Position numbers and translations under genes: made by a program | Origin: Pseudomonadota bacterium | Lineage (GTDB): Bacteria; Pseudomonadota; Gammaproteobacteria; UBA11654 | Direction of reading: 5' to 3' | DNA length: 14,090 nt | Assembly (NCBI GenBank): GCA_029979325.1 | Contig: JAPOHS010000028.1 | Span: 1 to 14,090 of the forward strand | In this document: one piece after another, positions 7,698 to 14,090 of the stretch | Position numbering within the stretch: the stretch's first letter is position 1 | How the letters are laid out: each line of letters opens with the position of its first letter | The notes under the pieces: generated by a model | The model's input: the letters and a program-made list of their open reading frames with translations, nothing else | What the model was told of the DNA's origin: nothing | The model's database searches: none

Positions 7698-8660
7698 TTA
7701 TGAAAGCATGCTGGGATCCATGCCCACGCTTTTCATCTGATCAACTACAACATTTTCATCGATAGCATCAATTCCATTATCTCTGGCAAAATCTTCAACA
7801 TTGTTGATGGCCATTTCAAGAATACCTGAAGGAGCTTTTGCAATCATGGCTTTAGCCTCTGCGCTCCAACTCATGCTGATTTTTGTATCAAAAGAATCTT
7901 CTTCAATTGATTGATCGATTTTTTCTTTTGCTTGTTTTGCTCGATCTCTTTTTTTCCAATAATCGGAATCTTCTGGTTTGGTTGCTTCCAAAACAGCTCG
8001 AGCATCAGGTATGGATGTCATGATGGTAAGCAAGCTCTCTAGATATTTGCTTGGAATCACAACAAACATCTCCTCTGGCTTCAATCGGTTATTCATCCTT
8101 CCACCCAAATCACCGGGCGTGATTACGACATTGTCATCATGCCAAGGTGTTGCAAAAAGATCGCTGCAAAATGATGATCCGCAGGCTCCTCTCGGAGGCG
8201 TCCCATCAACAACTGTTCTGGCACCACCGATAAAATTGGCCCAATGTGGGTTACAAACAACGACAACCCAGTCGATTTTGACATTCTCTGGCACATCCAA
8301 TAATGGCGCTGCACCAATTCCAACGACTGTATTTTGGGGAAGAACATAATCTCCAGATTTAATTTTCATGGCAGCTTCATCGGTGTAAACAGGAATATTT
8401 ACAGCAAGATATTGCCCATTCCTGATCTCCTCTGTCCCCTCATGAACTCCAGCTGTGTATACCCCTGTGGTGCAATCATGATGGTGCTTATCAAATGAAA
8501 CCACTTCACCTTTGTCCATGGCATGTCTGACTATCGAGCAAGGAACCACTTTCTTTTTTTGATATGAGTCTGGGATTTCAGAGTAAAAAAGGCTGACTGC
8601 AACTGGGTTGCCTCTCACCTTCCCCCTAAGAGAGTCATTTAATTCATTCAGATCCAACAT
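7698..8660 (-). CDS. DUF169 protein with C-terminal PCP_red-like domain
   Basis: Two-part protein of unknown function. Residues 1 to about 215 match my knowledge of the DUF169 family (COG2043): NPVAVSLF near the start, CSIVRHAMDKGE (Cys41), the CTTGVYTAG region (Cys63), DWVVVVCNPHWA (Cys136), ACGSSFC (Cys160, Cys165), then ITPGDLGGRMNNRLKPEEM and the helix IPSKYLESLL. The several conserved Cys and the HHH at 60-62 hint at metal or cofactor binding. A charged linker (225-260) leads to residues 264-311, a helical module resembling PCP_red of the protochlorophyllide reductase B subunit (SWSAEAKAMIAKAP, then ARDNGIDAIDE). The ATG at 8660 is chosen; TTG 8669 lies inside a perfect TATAAT box. The gene is divergent from a flavin-reductase-like gene carrying a matching C-terminal module. 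Confidence 0.85.
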   Translation of the reverse strand: MLDLNELNDSLRGKVRGNPVAVSLFYSEIPDSYQKKKVVPCSIVRHAMDKGEVVSFDKHHHDCTTGVYTAGVHEGTEEIRNGQYLAVNIPVYTDEAAMKIKSGDYVLPQNTVVGIGAAPLLDVPENVKIDWVVVVCNPHWANFIGGARTVVDGTPPRGACGSSFCSDLFATPWHDDNVVITPGDLGGRMNNRLKPEEMFVVIPSKYLESLLTIMTSIPDARAVLEATKPEDSDYWKKRDRAKQAKEKIDQSIEEDSFDTKISMSWSAEAKAMIAKAPSGILEMAINNVEDFARDNGIDAIDENVVVDQMKSVGMDPSMLS

Positions 8661-8668
8661 TATTTTCA

Positions 8669-8674
8669 ATTATA
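8669..8674 (-). promoter_or_regulatory. TATAAT -10 box, possibly leaderless, for the DUF169 gene
   Basis: A perfect minus-strand TATAAT ends only eight bases before the ATG at 8660, so transcription would start at or next to the start codon. No convincing -35 is seen in the T-rich stretch upstream, and no Shine-Dalgarno sequence is present. Confidence 0.45.
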
Positions 8675-8697
8675 GTATTTAAATTTAAAAAAATCGT

Positions 8698-8703
8698 TAG
8701 AAT
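8698..8703 (+). promoter_or_regulatory. TAGAAT -10-like box, possibly leaderless, for the flavin-reductase-like gene
   Basis: TAGAAT (five of six matches to TATAAT) ends six bases before the ATG at 8710, which again places transcription initiation at the start codon. The -35 region is weak. It shares a short divergent spacer with the minus-strand TATAAT box. Confidence 0.35.
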
Positions 8704-8709
8704 CGGAAT

Positions 8710-9582
8710 ATGTCTTTTTGGAGTAAAAAACCTGACAAGTGGATTGAGAGCCCAATGCACAATAATTGGTATCAGTCCAGTGCTTACTTTTTAAGCTCTT
8801 TCGCTCTAATCACTTCAGTCAATGAGGAAGGAATAACAAGCATTGGCCCTTATCAGTTGACATTCCCATTTGGAGTGATTGAACGAAGGGAATGGATTGT
8901 CATTTCAAGGCGTGGATCAAATACCTCAAAAAACCTATTGAGAAATAAAAAATGTGCTTTGAATTTTATTGAATATGATAAAACAAAGATCCCGAACATT
9001 GTCGACCTCGGATATCCGGGACAAACCCCAGAAGAAAAGATGGAAGACTGTGCTTTTGAGCTCGAGGACACTCCCACAGAATCATTTGTAAACGACGCTG
9101 AGCGACCCAAAATCATCAAAGAAGCTTTTCAAGTCTTTGAATGCGAGCTCAATGATAATCCTGAAGATTTTCACTATGCAGGAACAGAAACAACCGAGTA
9201 TTTGCTTTTAAAAATTAACCATATCCACCTCAGAGAAAAATGGAGAAATAATTTAGATAAAGGCAATGACATGGAAATACCAAACATGCCAATCAGTTTT
9301 GGCTTCAGGAATGCAAACCAGTTCTGGTTTGCAAAACATAAAAAACCTTTTTGGCTTCCAACACCAGAAAATAAAGGGTCTAAACACGATGCGGTAATGT
9401 ATATTGCAAATAGACTTGATGAAGAGATTACTTTTACGGAAAATGCATGCAAACAATTGACTGGTATACCGAAAGTTTTTGTAAAACCTGCGTTAAAGAG
9501 CATAGTTCAAGAGGCAAAAAATCAAGGGATCACCACAATTGATGAAGCATTCATAGAAGAAGTGAACAGCAAAAGGAAGTAG
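8710..9582 (+). CDS. Flavin-reductase-like protein with C-terminal PCP_red-like domain
   Basis: Residues of about 20-185 fit the flavin reductase-like, split-barrel FMN-binding fold (DIM6/flavoredoxin type): SSAYFLSSFALITSV, then TSIGPYQLTFPFG, VISRRGSNTSKNLLRN and a barrel end near YLLLKINHIHL. Such proteins bind FMN and act as flavin reductases, flavoredoxins or small oxidoreductases; the substrate is unknown here. After a linker, residues 241-288 form a helical module (FTENACKQLTGIP, then AKNQGITTIDEAFIEE) that resembles PCP_red and aligns without gaps to the C-terminus of the divergent DUF169 protein. At 290 residues it is about 100 longer than simple flavin reductases. It is the first gene of a tight plus-strand run ending at 12185. 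The fold assignment is confident, the C-terminal domain moderately so. Confidence 0.85.
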   Translation: MSFWSKKPDKWIESPMHNNWYQSSAYFLSSFALITSVNEEGITSIGPYQLTFPFGVIERREWIVISRRGSNTSKNLLRNKKCALNFIEYDKTKIPNIVDLGYPGQTPEEKMEDCAFELEDTPTESFVNDAERPKIIKEAFQVFECELNDNPEDFHYAGTETTEYLLLKINHIHLREKWRNNLDKGNDMEIPNMPISFGFRNANQFWFAKHKKPFWLPTPENKGSKHDAVMYIANRLDEEITFTENACKQLTGIPKVFVKPALKSIVQEAKNQGITTIDEAFIEEVNSKRK

Positions 9583-9585
9583 TAA

Positions 9586-10188
9586 ATGTCCCATAGAACA
9601 GAAGATTTGCCAGAATTAACAGGACTCAAACATCTCATTAGAGAGATGAGATATCATGAATTCTCAAGACAAAGCATCGGAATCATTCTCGTCAGTGTTT
9701 TTTGTTACTTCGCTCCACTGAAGCCAATCTTTCCATTTCAGATAGAGGCTGGATATGTGATTGCAATCATTGGGCTGATGATAAGATTGATCGCATCAGG
9801 ATATGTGCTTAAAAATAAAGAGTTATCAACCACTGGGCCTTACTCATATGTGAGACACCCACTCTATACAGGCAACTTGATCCTTTTGTTAGGCTTGGCG
9901 ATCATCAATGGCTTATGGTGGTCTTTTTTTGTCGGATTCCTTTTTGCAATTTTTTACTATCCAACAGCAATTGAATATGAAGACAGGAAGTTAAAACAAT
10001 TGTTCCCTGATGATTGGCCTCAATGGGCCAATAACACTCCTGCACTATGGCCCAAGCCAGGCTCCAAAGACACAGATAGAGGTCTTTCATTTAATGAATG
10101 GTCTTTTTCAAAAAGTTTGAGATCAAATTATGAACCGGTCATTGTTGTTTATGTCCTAGCTTGGCTTATTCTTCTTTCACAAAGATAG
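9586..10188 (+). CDS. ICMT/PEMT-type membrane methyltransferase
   Basis: Integral membrane methyltransferase of the isoprenylcysteine carboxyl methyltransferase / phospholipid methyltransferase superfamily. The SAM-binding signature GPYSYVRHPLYTG is at residues 84-96 and the downstream acidic motif at EYEDRKLKQLFPDDWPQW (130-147). Hydrophobic segments lie near 31-45, 55-73, 96-125 and 184-197, giving about five passes with the active site at the cytosolic face. The 200-residue length is normal. AAGGA sits eight bases before the ATG, which follows the flavin-reductase-like gene after three bases. Bacterial members methylate diverse lipids or small molecules, so the substrate cannot be named; genuine prenyl-cysteine substrates are not expected in bacteria. 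Confidence 0.88.
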   Translation: MSHRTEDLPELTGLKHLIREMRYHEFSRQSIGIILVSVFCYFAPLKPIFPFQIEAGYVIAIIGLMIRLIASGYVLKNKELSTTGPYSYVRHPLYTGNLILLLGLAIINGLWWSFFVGFLFAIFYYPTAIEYEDRKLKQLFPDDWPQWANNTPALWPKPGSKDTDRGLSFNEWSFSKSLRSNYEPVIVVYVLAWLILLSQR

Positions 10189-10196
10189 ATTGGAAA

Positions 10197-10847
10197 GTGG
10201 AGAACCAAGACTTACTCAAAAAAATCTCTAACAAGCTTGAGACTTCGGCTTCTACTCCAGAGTTTGCAGGGAATCAAGGAAGTCTATTTACCATCGATAT
10301 CGAAGAAAAAACCTATCTGATTAAATCAGCAAATCTTGAAAATTGGTGGTCCAAATCAATTAACCGGTGGAGCATCAAGCGTGAATACAAAATCTATAAA
10401 AAACTTAAAAATCTAAAGGGCATCCCATGTTGCTATGGTCTAACCGATCAAGGTGATTTGGTGCTTGAATATATTGATGGAGCGTCATATAGAGATAAGC
10501 AATTCGAATTAGATGGAAATGATCAATTCTTCGACGCACTCTTAGAGCTCATTAAATCTATGCATAATGTGGGAGTCGCTCATGGAGATCTTAAGAGAAA
10601 AGATAACTTGCTTGTTGATCAAAATCTAAAGCCTTATCTCATTGATTTTGGAACGGCGGTCATAAATGATGATCGAAGCGGGGCATTCAAGAAAATTGTT
10701 TTTAATTTTTTAAGAAAAACAGATTTGAATGCATGGATTAAGCATAAGTACAATAGGTCATATGATAATATTTCAAGCAAAGATCTCATTTATTACTCAC
10801 CCACTTCTATTGAAAAATTTTATAGACGATTCATCAAGAGGATATAA
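10197..10847 (+). CDS. Minimal protein kinase-like (RIO/WaaP-type) phosphotransferase
   Basis: Small eukaryotic-like kinase fold. From GTG 10197 it has 216 residues with all core catalytic elements visible: Lys43 in YLIKSA (ATP lysine), Glu63 in KREY (helix C), hinge LVLEYIDG, catalytic loop HGDLKRKDNLL (His129, Asp131, Asn137), and IDFGTA with Asp150. The glycine-rich loop is reduced (FAGNQGSLF). The kinase C-lobe is very short, as in RIO, KdkA and WaaP-like enzymes, so the substrate could be a lipid, sugar or protein. The frame is open back to TTG 10161, which would overlap the methyltransferase gene by 28 bases; GTG 10197 avoids the overlap, but neither has a good Shine-Dalgarno sequence. 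Neighbouring membrane methyltransferase and membrane peptide genes suggest an envelope-related role (inference). Confidence 0.85.
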   Translation: MENQDLLKKISNKLETSASTPEFAGNQGSLFTIDIEEKTYLIKSANLENWWSKSINRWSIKREYKIYKKLKNLKGIPCCYGLTDQGDLVLEYIDGASYRDKQFELDGNDQFFDALLELIKSMHNVGVAHGDLKRKDNLLVDQNLKPYLIDFGTAVINDDRSGAFKKIVFNFLRKTDLNAWIKHKYNRSYDNISSKDLIYYSPTSIEKFYRRFIKRI

Positions 10848-10850
10848 ACC

Positions 10851-11048
10851 ATGCTAGAACCACCATTGATTTATTATTGGATGATACCCTTGGTTATGTG
10901 GTCAGCAGTTTGGAAAATAACCGCTCTTTGGAAAGCTGCTAGAAATCGTCAGCTCATTTGGTTTATATGCATTGCAATATTCAATACTGCAGGTATCCTT
11001 CCGATCTTATACATCTTTTATTACCAAACGGATAAATCTCAAATTTAA
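10851..11048 (+). CDS. Small DUF5652-like membrane protein
   Basis: A 65-residue protein with two membrane segments (about 7-22 and 35-58). The pattern W..IPLVMWS..WK..ALWKAARN...WF....IFNTAGILPILYIFYY matches the small bacterial family I know as DUF5652. The aromatic residues and the basic WKAARNRQ turn between the helices are its hallmarks. Function is unknown for the family; it is often considered a short membrane anchor or helper protein. AGAGGA lies eight bases before the ATG, and the gene begins three bases after the kinase stop, so cotranscription is near certain. Confidence 0.82.
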   Translation: MLEPPLIYYWMIPLVMWSAVWKITALWKAARNRQLIWFICIAIFNTAGILPILYIFYYQTDKSQI

Positions 11049-11051
11049 AAC

Positions 11052-11291
11052 ATGCAGAACCTGATTCAATCGCTTCAAAAAGGTCTTGTCAGCCTCAGCT
11101 TTACCAGCATGAATTCAGGAGAAGAAAAAACAATAATATGCACACTGAATGAAAAACTTCTAAAAAGTCACCAGACAATGAATCAAGACCTCAAAAATGA
11201 CAACATATTGGTTTATAAAACTAAAACCAATGAATGGGAAGATATTCGCCTCAATACGGTAAAAACGTGGCATGAAGTTTCTGGAGAATAA
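11052..11291 (+). CDS. Small SH3-fold protein, phage WYL_2/DUF2693-like
   Basis: A 79-residue protein resembling the WYL_2 (DUF2693) family, a small SH3-like beta-barrel domain best known from T4-like phages and cyanophages. The matching pattern is an N-terminal GLVSLSFTSMNSGEEKTIICTLNE strand pair, split here as GLVSLSFT and KTIICTLNEKL, a variable Lys/Asn-rich loop, then NILVYKTKTNEWEDIRLNTV. The role of the family is unclear; related WYL domains bind ligands or nucleic acids. It begins three bases after the DUF5652-like gene with no clear Shine-Dalgarno sequence, so it is probably translated by coupling. The family call rests on motif resemblance, so it is moderate. Presence inside a metabolic operon with no other phage gene suggests domestication or long-standing host use. 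Confidence 0.65.
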   Translation: MQNLIQSLQKGLVSLSFTSMNSGEEKTIICTLNEKLLKSHQTMNQDLKNDNILVYKTKTNEWEDIRLNTVKTWHEVSGE

Positions 11292-11294
11292 GAT

Positions 11295-12185
11295 TTGAAA
11301 TACATATTGGATACAGGGATGGGAACAGAGCTCCAAAAGAAAGGGGTTCGTGTACCTGATTGGAAAAAATCCATTTGGTCTGCTGATGCCCTTATTCATC
11401 AGCCTGAAGCAGTCAGAAATGTTCATATAGAAAATATAGAAGCTGGCGCCAATGTGATCATCACAAACAATTACTATGTGACACCAAATATTTTAAAGAG
11501 AGAAAATTTAGAATCTGATTTTGCAAAGCTTGTTCAGCAATCCATCGATCTTGCAAGAGAATCAATAGCAGGACGCGATGATGTTTTGATCGCAGGATCC
11601 TTCCCTCCAATTGAAACCAGTTTCAGGCCTGACCTCACGCCTGAAAACCATGTGCTGAAAAACTTTTATCACGATTTACTGGAAATTATGAGTGGTCAGG
11701 TTGATATCATTATTTGCGAGACCATGAGCTCTATTAGAGAGGGCAAAACGGCATGTGAAATTGCATTGAAAGAATTTGATGAAGTTTGGCTGAGCTGGAC
11801 GACAAGGGGCGTTGATGGATCTTCGCTTATAAGTGGGGAATTGCTAGAAGATGCGATCATGGTTGGAAATGAAATTGGGGCCAAATGCCAACTTTTAAAT
11901 TGTACTGCAACAGATTTGGTGACAAACCACCTAGAAACCATGAAAAAAGCAAATGCATTTGGCGCTTATGCAAATTCTCATGCATTGAAAGACCCAGATT
12001 TAATTGAAGATTTAGGTGAAGGTGTTGATCCAGATATCAATCACTATCATAACTCTCACGAGCTTTCTCCCAATGAATATGCTAAGCAAGCAAAAAAATG
12101 GTTTGATGAGGGAGCTTATGTCATCGGAGGATGCTGCCAAACAGGGCCAGATCACATCAAGGCATTGGTTGAAATAATCAATTAA
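11295..12185 (+). CDS. Homocysteine S-methyltransferase family protein
   Basis: Zinc-dependent methyltransferase of the Pfam S-methyl_trans family (MmuM, BHMT and MetH N-domain relatives), which transfer a methyl group from S-methylmethionine, betaine or similar donors to homocysteine to form methionine. All three zinc cysteines are present: Cys203 in LLNCTATD and Cys280-Cys281 in IGGCCQTGPDHI. The N-terminal DTGMGTEL and the GANVIITNNYYVTP segment are standard for the family. The 296-residue length is close to MmuM (about 310). The start is TTG 11295, supported by GGAG eight bases before it. The gene ends with its stop codon overlapping that of the convergent aceE. The methyl donor cannot be told from the sequence. 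Confidence 0.93.
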   Translation: MKYILDTGMGTELQKKGVRVPDWKKSIWSADALIHQPEAVRNVHIENIEAGANVIITNNYYVTPNILKRENLESDFAKLVQQSIDLARESIAGRDDVLIAGSFPPIETSFRPDLTPENHVLKNFYHDLLEIMSGQVDIIICETMSSIREGKTACEIALKEFDEVWLSWTTRGVDGSSLISGELLEDAIMVGNEIGAKCQLLNCTATDLVTNHLETMKKANAFGAYANSHALKDPDLIEDLGEGVDPDINHYHNSHELSPNEYAKQAKKWFDEGAYVIGGCCQTGPDHIKALVEIIN

Positions 12186-14090
12186 GCTGAGATCTCTTTT
12201 GCTTTGCTTACAATAGACTCAACATTTATACCAAAGTGATCTCTTAAAGCTTCTCGAGTTTCGCTTAATCCATATCCATCTGTTCCAAGTGTAGTTAGAC
12301 CCCCTGGAAATAAATGTGAAATGCTATCAGGTAATAAGGTAATCCAGTCGCTCACTGATAAAAAATGTCCGTCATGATCTTCTAGGGCTTCCTCGATATA
12401 AGATTTACCATCAGATTCCTTTGATTCCCTAAAATCTCTGTGTAAAAGATTATAGCTCGTTACACTCCAAATGAATGTTGGAATCCCTTCTTTCTCCAGA
12501 ATTTCTTGTGCTTCAATGACCTGCTGCATGAGACTTCCACTCCCAAGAAGATGGATGGGTTTGCCTTTGTATTGTTTTATCAAATCATCAGAAGCTTTTC
12601 TGAAACAATACATCCCCTTCAAAATCCCTTCATGACTATCATCAGGCATTGCTGGATGCGTATAGTTTTCATTGTATACAGTGATGTAATAGAAGATATC
12701 TTCCTTATCTTGATACATTCGCTTAATTCCATCTTGCATGATGACAGCCAACTCATAGGCAAAAGCAGGGTCATAAGTCATCATATTTGGGACAATTGAA
12801 GCGAGAACATGGGAATGCCCATCTTGATGCTGAACTCCCTCACCATTCAGTGTTGTTCGACCCGCAGTTCCACCAATTAAAAATCCTTTGGTCATTGCAT
12901 CACCACATGCCCAGACCATGTCCCCAATTCTTTGCATTCCAAATATTGAGTAAAAAATATAAATCGGAATCATTGGTAGCTCGAAGTGAGAATATGCTGT
13001 CCCAGCAGCCATGAATGATGCCATAGATCCAGCCTCACAAATTCCTTCTTGAAGTATTTGTCCGTCTTTTGCTTCTTTATATGGGGAAATTGTACCTGCA
13101 TCAACCGGTTCATAATTTTGTCCGCTTGGAGAATAAATTCCAGCTTGTGAAAACAGTCCATCCATGCCAAATGTTCTCGCTTCATCTGGAATAATTGGGA
13201 CAATATAGGGTCCAATCTCTTTGTCTCTTAGCATTTTTGACATCATTCGAACAAGGGCCAGAGTTGTTGATATGGAACGATCAATGCCGTCTGTAAAATC
13301 TGAAAATTGTTCAATATCTGGTGCTTTTAATGATTTACAATCTTCAAATCTAATTGGCTGATAGCCGCCTAAATCTTGTCTCCTTTGATGCAAGTATTTC
13401 ATTTCATCAGAGTCTTGATCTGGAATATAGAATTTTGCAGCAATGCATTCCTCTTCAGAAAGGGGTATGCCAAGTCTTTTTGCGATTTCAACCCTCTCCT
13501 CATCCGACATGGTTTTCTTTTGATGTGCGATGTTTCGACCTTCAGATCCCTCACCTAAACCATAACCTTTGAGTGTTTTGACAAGAATAACTGTTGGCTT
13601 TCCGGATGATTTCGAAGCCATATCAAATGCTGCATATAATTTCTTGTGATCAAACCCACCCCGCTTAATGGCTTTTAATTCATCATCACTTAGATTTGTC
13701 ATGATGGATTCGAGCTCTTTGTTGTCTTTTACCCAATGAGCCCTTTGGTCAGCACCACTTGAAACGGAATACATTTGATACTCTCCGTCAAGTACTTCAT
13801 CCATTCTTCTTTGCATCACATCATTCTGATCAATTGCAAATAGTGGGTCCCACTCTGATCCCCAAATCACTTTGATGACATCCCAACCTGAGCCTCTAAA
13901 GACAGCTTCTAGTTCTTGAATGATTTTTCCATTTCCTCTTACTGGTCCATCTAATCTCTGAAGATTGCAATTAACAACAAAAACCAAATTATCTAGGTTC
14001 TCTCTGGAAGCCAGTGTTAACGCCCCTTTTGATTCTGGTTCGTCCATTTCTCCATCACCAAGAAATGCAAAAACCTTTCTGCCTGTGTCC
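12182..14090 (-). CDS. aceE: Pyruvate dehydrogenase E1 component (homodimeric type), 5' end outside the window
   Basis: Thiamine-diphosphate-dependent E1 of the pyruvate dehydrogenase complex, which decarboxylates pyruvate and reductively acetylates the lipoyl domains of E2. The visible 635 residues begin inside the ThDP-binding motif (FLGDGEMDEPE, then NLVFVVNCNLQRLDG) and include IADEARTFGMDGLF-like IPDEARTFGMDGLF, GQILQEGICEAG, GTAGRTTLNGEGVQHQDG and the C-terminal GTDGYGLSETREALRDHF. The reading frame remains open to the last base, so about 230-250 N-terminal residues lie beyond the window; this is a partial gene, not a truncated one. Its C-terminus stops about 25-30 residues earlier than in E. 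coli AceE. It is the single-chain type usual in gamma- and betaproteobacteria. Confidence 0.97.
   Translation of the reverse strand, partial: DTGRKVFAFLGDGEMDEPESKGALTLASRENLDNLVFVVNCNLQRLDGPVRGNGKIIQELEAVFRGSGWDVIKVIWGSEWDPLFAIDQNDVMQRRMDEVLDGEYQMYSVSSGADQRAHWVKDNKELESIMTNLSDDELKAIKRGGFDHKKLYAAFDMASKSSGKPTVILVKTLKGYGLGEGSEGRNIAHQKKTMSDEERVEIAKRLGIPLSEEECIAAKFYIPDQDSDEMKYLHQRRQDLGGYQPIRFEDCKSLKAPDIEQFSDFTDGIDRSISTTLALVRMMSKMLRDKEIGPYIVPIIPDEARTFGMDGLFSQAGIYSPSGQNYEPVDAGTISPYKEAKDGQILQEGICEAGSMASFMAAGTAYSHFELPMIPIYIFYSIFGMQRIGDMVWACGDAMTKGFLIGGTAGRTTLNGEGVQHQDGHSHVLASIVPNMMTYDPAFAYELAVIMQDGIKRMYQDKEDIFYYITVYNENYTHPAMPDDSHEGILKGMYCFRKASDDLIKQYKGKPIHLLGSGSLMQQVIEAQEILEKEGIPTFIWSVTSYNLLHRDFRESKESDGKSYIEEALEDHDGHFLSVSDWITLLPDSISHLFPGGLTTLGTDGYGLSETREALRDHFGINVESIVSKAKEISA

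Noticed and set aside
7978..8349. Plus-strand frame opposite the DUF169 gene
   Set aside because: It is a shadow of a conserved minus-strand gene, and its translation shows no domain.
7698..9582. Chlorophyll or bacteriochlorophyll synthesis locus
   Set aside because: Only the C-terminal tails recall the protochlorophyllide reductase B subunit. No nitrogenase-like L, N or B catalytic parts or other pigment genes are present in the window.
10161..10196. TTG-started extension of the kinase
   Set aside because: It would overlap the methyltransferase gene by 28 bases with no ribosome binding site. It is not excluded, but GTG 10197 is the simpler choice.
12182..14090. Truncated aceE pseudogene
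   Set aside because: The frame is open to the last base and begins inside the ThDP motif, so the missing N-terminus is simply outside the window.

Overview
The window is AT-rich, densely coded chromosomal DNA, probably from an uncultured marine gammaproteobacterium with a streamlined genome. The pointers are rplU-rpmA-obgE running divergently from an ispB-type polyprenyl diphosphate synthase, a homodimeric-type AceE, intergenic gaps usually under 130 bases, and frequent gene overlaps. A SAR86-like lineage would fit, but that is an impression from gene order and composition, not a demonstrated placement. I see no tRNA, rRNA, CRISPR array, insertion sequence or prophage block.

Layout. (1) 19-1726, minus strand: rplU, rpmA and obgE, with a promoter before rplU and an intrinsic-terminator-like hairpin between rpmA and obgE. 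(2) 1848-3783, plus strand: ispB and trhO (tRNA U34 hydroxylase). (3) 3844-4527, minus strand: a secreted protein made of two repeats of an unrecognised domain. (4) 4654-7693, plus strand: a seven-helix membrane protein, an FAD oxidoreductase with a Tat-like start, a 50-residue membrane peptide, a PCu(A)C copper chaperone and a Sco protein. The genes are overlapping or closely packed, and the last two point to copper delivery to cytochrome c oxidase. (5) 7698-8660, minus strand: a DUF169 protein. (6) 8710-12185, plus strand: a flavin-reductase-like protein, an ICMT/PEMT-type membrane methyltransferase, a minimal protein kinase, a DUF5652-like membrane peptide, a small SH3-fold protein resembling the phage WYL_2/DUF2693 family, and a homocysteine S-methyltransferase. 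(7) 12182-14090, minus strand: the C-terminal two thirds of aceE, running off the window.

The most interesting signal is the pair in (5) and (6). The DUF169 protein and the divergent flavin-reductase-like protein, 49 bases apart start to start, both end in a module of about 48 residues resembling PCP_red, the C-terminal domain of the light-independent protochlorophyllide reductase B subunit. The two copies align without a gap, although no other pigment gene is in sight. This suggests a two-protein redox or cofactor system that appears uncharacterised. Both genes also have -10-like boxes so close to their starts that their mRNAs may be leaderless.
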